The notes beneath the pieces were generated by a model. The model made no database searches. It had not been told where the DNA came from and saw only the letters and a program-made list of their open reading frames with translations. Source: an uncultured Lachnospiraceae bacterium (lineage in GTDB: Bacteria > Bacillota > Clostridia > Lachnospirales > Lachnospiraceae). Taken from it: 17,143 nt of DNA. How positions within the stretch are numbered: position 1 is the first letter of the stretch; the number at the start of each line of letters is the position of its first letter. Location of the stretch: positions 1 to 17,143 of the forward strand of contig CAJTTT010000048.1 in the NCBI GenBank assembly GCA_910579285.1, in the 5' to 3' direction. This document shows, one piece after another, positions 6,175 to 14,208 of the stretch. Made by a program: the position numbers and the translations under genes.

Positions 6175-7455
6175 TTAACATACCATTTTATTCCTGCCGC
6201 TGTTTTTTCCCAAATACAGCTTCTCATCCGCATCCCGGACAATGTGTTCGATTTTCTCCTCATTTCCCTCCGTCAGTCCAAAGGTCATCGTAATGTTGAT
6301 CTGGACATCCCCATATACGACCGGCTTCGTGCGGATCGCTTCCAGCAGCTCCTGCATATAGGCGGCCGCCCTGTCCAGATGCACGCCGTCATACACCAGC
6401 AGCATCTCCTCTCCGCCCCATCTGGCCACAAATCCACGTCCCTGCATATGCTCCTTCATCCGCGCGGAAAGTTCTGTGAGCGCCACATCACCGCATTCAT
6501 GCCCATATGTATCATTGACGCATTTAAAGTGATCCACATCACCGATGGCAACACAGAAAGGCGTTTTATCCTTCGCATAATTCTCACAGACACGTTTCAG
6601 GAGCTTTTCTCCGCTTCTGCGGTTGTACAGGCCAGTCAGAAGATCCTGCTCCACCAGCTTCTGCAAAGACTCCTGCATCTTAATCAGATAGCGGCTCATC
6701 TCCCCCAGCTCGTCCCTGCGGTCCAGCACTTCCCGGTCAAATTCCTCATGGAGATCTCCCCGTTCAATGGCAACGAGAAACAGTTCCATTTTCCGAATGG
6801 CGTCCACCAGTCTGCCGGAAAAGCGGATGGTCACAAAACATGCAATCAGCATCGTGAGCAGACCAAAAAGAATGATCGGACTGAGCGAACTCCTCACCAG
6901 TCCCTCCACTTCCGCTGAAGGTTTTCCGAGAAAAAGCATGCCGATACATGCCCCCTGCGCATCGTAAAGTGGTTCATAGTAAGAAAAATACCGTACACCC
7001 TCTACCAGCGTACTGGAATAAAACTGCGAATGTCCCCCATATAGCACGTCCTCAACAACCGTTTCATTGGCGATGGTCCCGGTTACCCTCTCCCCGCTGC
7101 CGGTTCGGATCGTGGTAGAGATTCGGGTATCCCCGGAAAAAATCGTGATATCAATACCCGTCCTTTCTTTGATGGCATCAGGAATCTCAAAATCGCCGTT
7201 CAGCAAATGTTCACCCTTCCACAGGAAAATTTCGCCGTCTTCCTCCACCGCATGATAATCTCCTTCATATACCTTGTCATACAGCGTGGCAACCGTATGA
7301 CTCAGATCCACAAGACCATTTTTCGTCTCTATCCTCATGGAAGCCGCAAACCGCATGGCGCTGAACGTAGTTATCACAATCGTAAGCAGTATAATCGGCA
7401 GTACATTCATTTTAAACAGGACACGAAAAAAACCGCTCCCCTTTAATTGTTTCAT
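6175..7455 (-). CDS. Membrane diguanylate cyclase with extracytoplasmic sensor and HAMP-like linker
   Basis: Makes cyclic-di-GMP from GTP. Layout from the start at 7455: transmembrane helix 1 (about 15-35); a periplasmic-side single-Cache-like domain (about 40-185) with the YYEPLYDAQGACIGMLFLGKP segment split over its core; transmembrane helix 2 (191-212); a HAMP-like linker (213-265); and a GGDEF domain from DLLTGLYNRRSGE (271-283), with the GDVDHFKCVNDTYGH metal/GTP region and active-site GGEEM (347-351). The inhibitory RxxD site is absent: the matching positions read QGRG (338-341), so product inhibition by that site is unlikely. Start is uncertain between ATG 7455 (GGAG 6 bases upstream), ATG 7467 and ATG 7545; the last has no good ribosome binding site and would prepend 30 non-typical residues. 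Monocistronic, with its own terminator. Confidence 0.9.
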   Translation of the reverse strand: MKQLKGSGFFRVLFKMNVLPIILLTIVITTFSAMRFAASMRIETKNGLVDLSHTVATLYDKVYEGDYHAVEEDGEIFLWKGEHLLNGDFEIPDAIKERTGIDITIFSGDTRISTTIRTGSGERVTGTIANETVVEDVLYGGHSQFYSSTLVEGVRYFSYYEPLYDAQGACIGMLFLGKPSAEVEGLVRSSLSPIILFGLLTMLIACFVTIRFSGRLVDAIRKMELFLVAIERGDLHEEFDREVLDRRDELGEMSRYLIKMQESLQKLVEQDLLTGLYNRRSGEKLLKRVCENYAKDKTPFCVAIGDVDHFKCVNDTYGHECGDVALTELSARMKEHMQGRGFVARWGGEEMLLVYDGVHLDRAAAYMQELLEAIRTKPVVYGDVQINITMTFGLTEGNEEKIEHIVRDADEKLYLGKNSGRNKMVC

Positions 7456-7622
7456 CCTAATCTCCATTCCTCTCCAATCCAAAGCAGGTATGTAAAAACA
7501 TACGAAATCATCATAACACAAATTATTCTCTAAAACTACCCGCATTCACATCTTTGCCTAATTATGGTATAGAATGTACCATGTCTTACGCTGTCGCAAT
7601 TCGCGCGCAATTACACGCGTAC

Positions 7623-7656
7623 AAAAAGCGGCGCCGTTACCCGGACACCGCTTTTT
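7623..7656 (-). terminator. Rho-independent terminator of the chemotaxis receptor gene
   Basis: AAAAAGCGG and CCGCTTTTT form a 9-base-pair stem (7623-7631 with 7648-7656), with further GC-rich pairing inside, ending in a T-run on the minus strand. It begins 13 bases past the receptor stop codon. Confidence 0.85.
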
Positions 7657-7668
7657 CCATCATCCTGT

Positions 7669-9702
7669 TTACGCGTGATATTTGAACCTGTCGACCAGTT
7701 CTTTCAGCAGATCCGCCTGTGACGACAGCTCCTGCGACGCAGCCGCACTCTCCTCGGAGGTGGCGGAGTTGGACTCCACAACCTGGGCAATCTGGTTGAC
7801 GCCCTCCGTGATCTGTGTTGTGGCATCCGCCTGCTCCTCGGACGCTATGGCTATCTGGTCGATCGCCTCGCCCACCGTCTTCGCATTGTCAACCACAACC
7901 AGAAGCGACTCTGCCGTAGAGTTTGCCAGCCTGGTTCCGTCCTCCACTGCCTGGATGGCATTCTGGATCAGCTGCTTTGTATTTTTTGCTGCCTCGCTGC
8001 TCTGCTCTGACAGGATGCCGACCTGTGTGGCAACCACTGCAAATCCTTTTCCGGCCTCTCCCGCTCTCGCGGCTTCAATGGACGCGTTCAGCGCAAGAAG
8101 ATTTGTCTGTGACGCAATTTCCTCAATGCTGCTGATAATTTCTGCTATCTTATCAGAAGCCTCCCTGATTCTCTCCATCGCCTCCGTGCTCTGTTTCATC
8201 TGAGCATTGCTCTCGCTCACCTGATCGTTCATATCGGTCACAACTTTTCTGGCTTTCGCAGCATACTCGGCATTAATACTTATTTTTTCCGATATATCTG
8301 TCATTGTCGCCGTCAGTTCCTCGATCGCGCTTGCCTGATCCGTTGCGCCCTCAGCCAGAAGCTGGGATGCGCCCGCCAGATCCGTTGCACCCTTTCTGAC
8401 ACTTTCCGCATTGGTATCAATCTCCCCGAGCGCGGCGCTGAGCGAGCCTACAATATCACGGAAGGATTCGCTGATCTGGGCAAAGTCGCCTTTATAGCTT
8501 TCTTCCACATCAATCATAAAGTTGCCGTCCGCCAGCTCCGCCAGATCGCTGCTGATACCCGTAATGATGGTATTCAGGTCGCGAATCGTCTCCGCCAGAC
8601 AATCCAGCAGAATTTTCGTTTCGTCGTTTTCTGTCGGCTCAGGTACCTCCGAATGGATATCTCCCTCCGCCAGAAGCTTCAGTCTGTCTACTGTTCTGCC
8701 GAGAGGCGCGGCAACCGCTCTACCCATTTTCACACCGACTTTAATACCATACACGGTAAATGCCACTACCAATATAATCGTGATCACGAGCGAAATATAA
8801 AACATCTTTAAAAATTCATTTCGCACCGCCGCTACGCCAATACTCCAGCCGTCCGTCTCGGGAACGGGAGAGTAGGCAACCACCTTCGTCTTGCCATTAT
8901 AGCTGTATGTACCCGTGCCGTTTGCTCCCGCGATCATCTTCTTACAGATGGCGCTGTATTTCTTCAGTTTGGGATTCGTATCTCCAAGCGCAACACTGTC
9001 CTCCACGCCCACCAACTCAGAATTTACGTCCGCTATTGTAATGCCGTTCTTGTCAAGCATAAAAGCGGTTCCGCCCTTTCCGACCTGTATGGAACGCATA
9101 ATATCATTCAAAAATTCGCCGTTTGGCACATAGGCAACTACGCCGACCGGCGTCGTTCCAGGCACACCGCCCTCCCACAGAGGCGCCGCTACCACATACG
9201 ATACCTTGCCTGTCACCTCACTGTATGCCGGCGTTGAAACATAGGTATTTCCCTTTATGCCTTCCTTAAAATAGTTTCTGTCCGAAAGATCCGCTCCTGT
9301 AATTATGTCGATACCACTGCTGTCAAGCAGATACGCGCCGTCCATATCGTGGTCTTTCACCCTCTGGTTTAAAATAGCCGCTTTTTCCTCCGGCGTTTTC
9401 TCAGGATCTGCAAGCCGCGCAATGCTTCCTGTCTCATATGCGATCGCAATAAACTCGTTCAGCGAAGCGGAAACATAATCCGCCGCCACATCAGACGTGT
9501 TATTGATCGTCTCTGATACCGCACTGATGGAAGATATATAACTCAAAATTGACGTCATCGTTCCCAATACAATGCAGCATATCATAATCACTCTGCCAAA
9601 GCGCATGGAAATCTTTTTCCCGATGCCGATAAACTGACTCTCATTTTGGCTGTTTCCCTTTCGCGAAGCCTTCTTCGCACTGTCTTCCTTTCCTTTTTGC
9701 AT
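7669..9702 (-). CDS. Methyl-accepting chemotaxis protein with dCache sensor
   Basis: Membrane chemoreceptor that signals to CheA/CheW. 677 residues: basic cytoplasmic head, transmembrane helix 1 (about 37-60), a double-Cache ligand domain (65-295) with the Cache signature DRNYFKEGIKG (141-151), transmembrane helix 2 (300-322), a HAMP domain (323-380) with probable second HAMP-like unit (to about 435), and a signalling coiled coil with hairpin tip IASQTNLLALNASIEAARAGE (529-549). After the tip it reads ATQVGILSEQS rather than the enteric DEVRKLA pattern, as in several clostridial receptor classes. No C-terminal CheR-tethering pentapeptide. Start ATG 9702 has GGGGGAG 6 bases upstream. Ligand unknown; amino acids are common for dCache. 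Transcribed alone, with a promoter near 9855 and its own terminator. Confidence 0.95.
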   Translation of the reverse strand: MQKGKEDSAKKASRKGNSQNESQFIGIGKKISMRFGRVIMICCIVLGTMTSILSYISSISAVSETINNTSDVAADYVSASLNEFIAIAYETGSIARLADPEKTPEEKAAILNQRVKDHDMDGAYLLDSSGIDIITGADLSDRNYFKEGIKGNTYVSTPAYSEVTGKVSYVVAAPLWEGGVPGTTPVGVVAYVPNGEFLNDIMRSIQVGKGGTAFMLDKNGITIADVNSELVGVEDSVALGDTNPKLKKYSAICKKMIAGANGTGTYSYNGKTKVVAYSPVPETDGWSIGVAAVRNEFLKMFYISLVITIILVVAFTVYGIKVGVKMGRAVAAPLGRTVDRLKLLAEGDIHSEVPEPTENDETKILLDCLAETIRDLNTIITGISSDLAELADGNFMIDVEESYKGDFAQISESFRDIVGSLSAALGEIDTNAESVRKGATDLAGASQLLAEGATDQASAIEELTATMTDISEKISINAEYAAKARKVVTDMNDQVSESNAQMKQSTEAMERIREASDKIAEIISSIEEIASQTNLLALNASIEAARAGEAGKGFAVVATQVGILSEQSSEAAKNTKQLIQNAIQAVEDGTRLANSTAESLLVVVDNAKTVGEAIDQIAIASEEQADATTQITEGVNQIAQVVESNSATSEESAAASQELSSQADLLKELVDRFKYHA

Positions 9703-9854
9703 GAAGTTCTCCCCCGTTCACATGTTGGATTAATAAGATAGATAAACAGACCAGAATCAAAGAGAGAAAAAGTTTAAGAGATTAGCAGAAAACGATTTGG
9801 CAATGAAGCTGATTATATTCATCTAAGTTATTAAAAATCACTGGTTACTTTTTT

Positions 9855-9863
9855 ATTATACCA
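9855..9863 (-). promoter_or_regulatory. Extended -10 promoter of the chemotaxis receptor gene
   Basis: TGGTATAAT on the minus strand, a perfect extended -10 (TGnTATAAT). The -35 region at 17 bases spacing is AT-rich and matches poorly, which extended -10 promoters tolerate. It would give a leader of about 145 bases before the ATG at 9702. No sigma-28 motility promoter was seen. Confidence 0.5.
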
Positions 9864-9934
9864 CATTATTTGTCACTTTTAATAATTTTTTTATATTTTT
9901 TTTACATACTCTTTATGATTGCTGTAGTACGTTT

Positions 9935-10753
9935 TTAACCGAGATTGCTGTGCCTTTTGTTCGCACTCCCCCGCATATACTCTCCCAGATTTGTCAGGCA
10001 CAGCAGCGTTCCCGTCAGAAATATGCCGGGAATCACTATCATCCACCAGGCGCGGGAAAAGAGCGCCCGCTCCGCCAGTGAGAGCATACTGCCCCAGGAA
10101 ACCACTTCCACCGAAAGACCAAGTCCCATAAAGCTCAGCGCAGCTTCCGCCACGATAGCATTTCTCACATGCATAACTGCCATGAACAGAACGGACGGGA
10201 ACAGGTTGGGCGCCAGATGCCGGAACAACACATGAAAAAAACGGCCGCCCAGACATTTTGCCGCCAGCACATAATCCGTATTTCCAAGCTGCACAACTTC
10301 TGTCCGCACCACCTTTGCCATGCCCATCCAGCCTGTCAAACCGATTACAACTGACAGACTGTACACATCCGCCCTGCCAAAAACAACCTGCAGGGAAACC
10401 GTCAGCAGAAGCCCCGGCACACTCAGAATCAACTCAGTCAGCCGCATCAGGACACCGTCAATCCGGGCGGAGGCACAGCCGCTCACACTCCCTATAAGAA
10501 CTGCCAGCATCGTGGAGATCAAGGTTGCAAGAAACCCAACAGTGAGAGAAATTCTGCCGCCATACCAGATCATGGAAAAGACATCTCGGCCCATTTCGTC
10601 CGTGCCAAAGAGAAATTCTTTTCCCGGCGCCTCATTACAGTGCGCCAGATCCATGTAAAGCGGATCCTTCGTCATCGTCAGGCCGCAGGCCAGACATAAA
10701 AAGACTATAATAGTCAATATCAGCATGGAAATCACCGGGAACTTCTTTTTCAC
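9935..10753 (-). CDS. nikC: ABC transporter permease, NikC/DppC type
   Basis: Inner-membrane channel subunit of a nickel/peptide (PepT family) importer. 272 residues, start GTG overlapping the stop of the partner permease (GTGA), with GGAGGTGAGGAG just upstream. Seen: an N-terminal membrane helix (about 7-27), the FGTDEMGRDVFS motif (49-60) typical of the C-type permease N-terminus, several membrane spans, and the coupling-loop motif EAALSFMGLG that docks on the ATPase. A nickel role is inferred from the operon with larE, larB and larC; by sequence alone a di/oligopeptide permease cannot be excluded. It is the last gene of the operon: no second ATPase gene follows, and the next gene downstream is the chemotaxis receptor with its own promoter. 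Confidence 0.85.
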   Translation of the reverse strand: MKKKFPVISMLILTIIVFLCLACGLTMTKDPLYMDLAHCNEAPGKEFLFGTDEMGRDVFSMIWYGGRISLTVGFLATLISTMLAVLIGSVSGCASARIDGVLMRLTELILSVPGLLLTVSLQVVFGRADVYSLSVVIGLTGWMGMAKVVRTEVVQLGNTDYVLAAKCLGGRFFHVLFRHLAPNLFPSVLFMAVMHVRNAIVAEAALSFMGLGLSVEVVSWGSMLSLAERALFSRAWWMIVIPGIFLTGTLLCLTNLGEYMRGSANKRHSNLG

Positions 10754-11727
10754 AGTCTCCTCACCTCCCCGCCTGCCGATGCGCTCCGCACGCCCATCCG
10801 GGGATCAATCCGCTCGTTGACAAGCTGTGCAGTCAGATTACACAAAATAACCAGTGTCCCTGTAAGCAGGCTCACTACCATCAGCAGATTATAATCCTGA
10901 TATCTGGCGCTCTCGTAGGCAAGCTTACCGATTCCCGGATAGGAAAACACGGTTTCGACCACATAAGTGCCTCCCAGGATATGGGGCAGGGCAATGGCCA
11001 TCATGCTCAGATAGGATGGCAGCGCCCCCCGCAGACAGTGTCTGTATAATACCTGTCTGCCGCTCAGCCCCTTCATTCTGGCCAACAGCACATAGTCCGC
11101 CCGCACCTCCTCCAGCAGTCTGTTGCGGACTTGAAACGCATAATACCACAAATGTCCAAGCACCACTACGGAAAGGGGCAGTATGAGGTGCACCGCCCTG
11201 TCCGACAGACTCCCGCCGCCGGCGGCATACGCCCCGGAGCTTGGAAGCCAGTCGAGCCACACCGAAAATATCAGAAGCAGGAGCAGAGAAAGCCAAAACT
11301 CAGGAATACAGCTTGTAACCGTACCGATTCTGCATACAATCCGATCTGCCAGCCGGTCTTCCCGCCACGCGCAGAAAAGCCCGAGAAAAAGCGCCAGCGC
11401 AAAGATCAGGACAAAGCCCAGCCCGCCCAGCAGAAGAGTGTTGCCGATCCCCGCCGCTATCACTTCCTTCACGTCCGTCTTATACTGATAAGAAATGCCG
11501 AAGTCACCGTGAACCGCCCTCTGCAGCCAGCGCACATACTGTGTAAAAAGCGGCGCATGCAGGCCAAGCCTCTCCCTTGCCTGGTCCTGCTCCTCCACAC
11601 TCATTTTCTCTACCCGTTCCCCATAATAGGCGTACAGGGGATCGCCCGGCGCAAGTCTGGAAAGAGTAAATACGAGAACAGACAGAACAAAAACGCTGAT
11701 CAAAAATTTTCCTATATTATTTACCAT
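10750..11727 (-). CDS. nikB: ABC transporter permease, NikB/DppB type
   Basis: Channel partner of the NikC-type permease. 325 residues from ATG 11727, beginning MVNNIGKFLISVFVLSVLVF and reaching the family motif RLAPGDPL at the expected distance from the N-terminus. The coupling loop segment RHCLRGALPSYLS and a late YESARYQDYNLL region are typical of the B-type permease. Start choice: ATG 11727 lies one base after the ATPase stop (TAA-A-ATG) and fits family length. An upstream ATG at 11766 with AGGA 6 bases before it would add 13 basic residues and overlap the ATPase by 38 bases. Both are plausible; translational coupling to the ATPase is likely either way. Confidence 0.85.
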   Translation of the reverse strand: MVNNIGKFLISVFVLSVLVFTLSRLAPGDPLYAYYGERVEKMSVEEQDQARERLGLHAPLFTQYVRWLQRAVHGDFGISYQYKTDVKEVIAAGIGNTLLLGGLGFVLIFALALFLGLFCAWREDRLADRIVCRIGTVTSCIPEFWLSLLLLLIFSVWLDWLPSSGAYAAGGGSLSDRAVHLILPLSVVVLGHLWYYAFQVRNRLLEEVRADYVLLARMKGLSGRQVLYRHCLRGALPSYLSMMAIALPHILGGTYVVETVFSYPGIGKLAYESARYQDYNLLMVVSLLTGTLVILCNLTAQLVNERIDPRMGVRSASAGGEVRRL

Positions 11728-11728
11728 T

Positions 11729-12478
11729 TTAATTAGGTGTCGATTCCTCAAAAATTTCCTCCACATCCCCAATCCTGTAAAGTTCCCCGTCCCTCATCAG
11801 TGCCACGCGGTCAGCCATCCGTGCCGCCACACCGGGGTTATGCGTGACAAGGACAATGGACATGCCCGCCCTTTCCCGCAGTTTTAAAAGCAGTTCCAAA
11901 ATCTGCGCCTGCACCGTCACATCCAGAGCCGTGGTCGCCTCATCCGCAAACAAAACTGCCGGTTCCGCCGCCAGAGCTATGGCAATCACACACCTTTGCG
12001 CCATGCCTCCCGAGAGCTGAAAGGGGTACTGTCCTGCCCGCTCTCCCGCGTGATCCAGACCAACAAGCTCCATCAGCTCCGCCACCCGCATCTTCCTTTC
12101 CCTCCCGGAAAGCTCCGGGTGCCGCAGACGCACCATTTCCCCGATCTGTTCTCCCACGGACATGCACGGATTTAAGGCCGTCATGGGGTTCTGGAATACC
12201 ATAGAAAAAAATCGGCCGCGCAGTCCCTGCATCTGTTTTTCCGAATACCCGGTGATCTCCTCTCCCCGGATATAAACATGTCCTGTCTTAATTTTTGCGA
12301 TATCCGGCAAAAGCTTCAATATACTTTTGCACAGGACGCTTTTTCCGCAGCCGGTCTTCCCCATGACAGCCAGAATTTCCCCTTCCTGCAAGGTGAAACT
12401 GACATTTTTCAAAGCTTCAATCTCGCCCTCCGGCCTGAAAAAACTGACCGACAGGTTTTTTACGGTAAGCACATCCAT
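11729..12478 (-). CDS. nikD: ABC transporter ATP-binding protein, NikD/DppD type
   Basis: ATP-hydrolysing subunit on the cytoplasmic side of the importer. 249 residues, short like NikD and lacking the C-terminal oligopeptide-transporter extension of typical DppD/OppD proteins. Motifs: Walker A GKTGCGKS (40-47), Q-loop FQNPMTALNP (95-104), signature LSGGM (155-159), Walker B VLFADE (175-180) followed by ATTALD where PTTALD is usual, and switch histidine H213. GGAGG lies 9 bases before the ATG. Most relatives work as a heterodimer of two ATPases (D plus E/F), but only this one is encoded here. It must homodimerise, borrow a partner encoded elsewhere, or the operon has lost a gene. Confidence 0.88.
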   Translation of the reverse strand: MDVLTVKNLSVSFFRPEGEIEALKNVSFTLQEGEILAVMGKTGCGKSVLCKSILKLLPDIAKIKTGHVYIRGEEITGYSEKQMQGLRGRFFSMVFQNPMTALNPCMSVGEQIGEMVRLRHPELSGRERKMRVAELMELVGLDHAGERAGQYPFQLSGGMAQRCVIAIALAAEPAVLFADEATTALDVTVQAQILELLLKLRERAGMSIVLVTHNPGVAARMADRVALMRDGELYRIGDVEEIFEESTPN

Positions 12479-12502
12479 TCCAACATTCCTCCGCCAGCAT
12501 GC

Positions 12503-12530
12503 AGAGAATGCCGCTTTTGAGACATTCCCT
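12503..12530 (-). other. Small RNA hairpin at the nikA-nikD junction
   Basis: Arms 12503-12510 and 12523-12530 can form 8 base pairs (one G-U) with a 12-base loop in the transcript. The hairpin starts at the stop codon of the binding-protein gene. Its sequence resembles the hairpin at 15521-15547 (shared AGAATGCC and GCTTTTG). There is no T-tract, so it is not a terminator; a role in mRNA processing or stability is a guess. Confidence 0.4.
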
Positions 12531-14176
12531 TACTTTGTCCATTCCGCAATGTTCCAGAAGATGCCCACGCCGTGATGCCCCATCACCGTATCGGCAGTAA
12601 TTCCACGAATCGATGCATCCGCCACATAATTGGCATCGATGTAGCAGATGAAAGCATAAGCCGGGTCTTTCGCCAGCTCCTCCTGAAATCTGGCGTAGTT
12701 TTCCGCCCGCACTTTCGGATCGTCAGAACCGCGCGCCTGCGTCAGATACCGATCTACCGCCGCATTGGAATAGCCACTGTAATTTGCACCTTTCCCCGTG
12801 CCAAACACTTTATATGTATGGTCGTCCGCATCAAAGGGACTGCCCCAGCCGATCAGATAAGCCATTTGACTATTCCAGTCAACCTTTGTCGGAATTTCCA
12901 CTGCGCAGTCTATCCCAACCGCCCTGATCTGCTGCGCCGCCGCCTGGGCCATATCCACACGCACCTGATCGCCCGCGCCCACGCTGATCACAAAAGAAAG
13001 CGGCTCTCCGCCTCTCCTGTAGATGCCGTCTTCCCCTCTGACGCATCCCGCGGCCTCCAGAATCTCCGCCGCTTTTTCCGGGTTGTACTCATAACGCTCC
13101 ACGTCTTCATTGTTATAAATATTGCGCTGCAGCGGCCCATAGGCAGGTGTGCCCTGTCCAAGCAGCACCGCGTCTATGATGGCCTGTCTGTCAATTGCAT
13201 GGCAGACCGCCGGAATGATATCCCTGTTCTCCTGCCAGAACGGATTGTTAAAGTTAAAGAGTATTCCCCGGTAATCAGCTGTCTTCATATCATAGCAGAC
13301 ATACTCTTCCCGGTTCGCAAAGCTCTGCGCCGCTTTCGGCGGAAGGAGCGCCAGATCCAGTTCGCCCGCCGCCATCTGGAGCGTCTTTGCGTTGTCATCG
13401 CTGACAATCTTAAATATCACCTGGTCGATGTGAGGCGTCCCCTTGAAATAGTCCTCATTTTTTGTCAGGACGATAGCCTGCCCCATATCCCAGCTTTCCA
13501 GCTTATACGGCCCGGTTCCCACAGGCGCCCGGAAAAAATCGGAAGTCTGCATATCCTCCCCCGCAAGCAGATGCGCGGGAAGAACCGCCATCGTCATGTA
13601 GTCCAGAAAGGCCACATTCGGCGCAGACAGCCGGAAGGAAACCGTGTGCTCATCCGTCACCGTGATCTCCTCCACATCCTCAAAGTTGGGTGCGTTCTCG
13701 GAAGCGTTTTCCGGGTCCATCACCGCCTCTATGGTAAACTTCACATCCTCCGCCGTAAACGGCTCACCGTCATGCCAGACAACGTCCTCTTCCAGATGAA
13801 AGGTGTAAGTGCAGGCCGCCTCGTCAAACTCCCAGCTCTTCGCCAGGCCGGGCGTCACCTCGTTTTTTCCGTTGTGGGAAGTCAGCCCGTCAAACAACAG
13901 CAGGTTGATCTCCCCGTGCTCATCCAGCGCCGGATTGATGCGTGTGTAGTCCCCGCTGCCGTAGACTAAAGTGACAGGTTCCGCCTGTTCTCCATCTGCC
14001 AGGCCGGCCGTCTGTTCCACATCTGTCCGCTCCTTTTCCATCTGTACGGCACCCTGCCCTCCGCAGGCCGTCAAAACACATAAGCCTGCCAGCAGAACCG
14101 CAGACAGTCTTCCTTTTTCCATTATTCTATTTGTCGATACAACATTATTATTTAATCGTTTTTGCATATATCTCAT
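12530..14176 (-). CDS. nikA: Family 5 substrate-binding lipoprotein, probable nickel(-complex) binding protein
   Basis: Captures the substrate outside the membrane and delivers it to the two permeases. 548 residues with a lipoprotein signal: hydrophobic run AVLLAGLCVLTAC with the lipobox cysteine at about residue 38, then a flexible acidic linker. The mature part has family 5 features: LLLFDGLTSHNGKNEVTPGLAKSW-type opening, a FHLEEDVVWHDGEPFTAEDV block (typical of NikA/DppA/OppA), and VGTGPYKLESW. Start is uncertain between 14176 and 14167, neither with a perfect ribosome binding site; an inner ATG at 14122 has none. Nickel as cargo is inferred from lar neighbours; nickel-histidine or a metallophore complex are alternatives, and a plain peptide cannot be excluded. 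32 bases separate it from larC. Confidence 0.85.
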   Translation of the reverse strand: MRYMQKRLNNNVVSTNRIMEKGRLSAVLLAGLCVLTACGGQGAVQMEKERTDVEQTAGLADGEQAEPVTLVYGSGDYTRINPALDEHGEINLLLFDGLTSHNGKNEVTPGLAKSWEFDEAACTYTFHLEEDVVWHDGEPFTAEDVKFTIEAVMDPENASENAPNFEDVEEITVTDEHTVSFRLSAPNVAFLDYMTMAVLPAHLLAGEDMQTSDFFRAPVGTGPYKLESWDMGQAIVLTKNEDYFKGTPHIDQVIFKIVSDDNAKTLQMAAGELDLALLPPKAAQSFANREEYVCYDMKTADYRGILFNFNNPFWQENRDIIPAVCHAIDRQAIIDAVLLGQGTPAYGPLQRNIYNNEDVERYEYNPEKAAEILEAAGCVRGEDGIYRRGGEPLSFVISVGAGDQVRVDMAQAAAQQIRAVGIDCAVEIPTKVDWNSQMAYLIGWGSPFDADDHTYKVFGTGKGANYSGYSNAAVDRYLTQARGSDDPKVRAENYARFQEELAKDPAYAFICYIDANYVADASIRGITADTVMGHHGVGIFWNIAEWTK

Positions 14177-14208
14177 TCCGATTCGCTCTTTTTTCTTAGT
14201 CTTCCACG

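Noticed and set aside
9907..9935. Terminator after nikC
   Set aside because: A 7-base-pair imperfect stem with a 15-base loop exists, but it is followed by A residues rather than T on the transcribed strand.
12572..13969. 465-codon open frame on the plus strand
   Set aside because: It is antisense to the substrate-binding lipoprotein, an effect of high GC; the composition rich in Arg and His is typical of such shadows.
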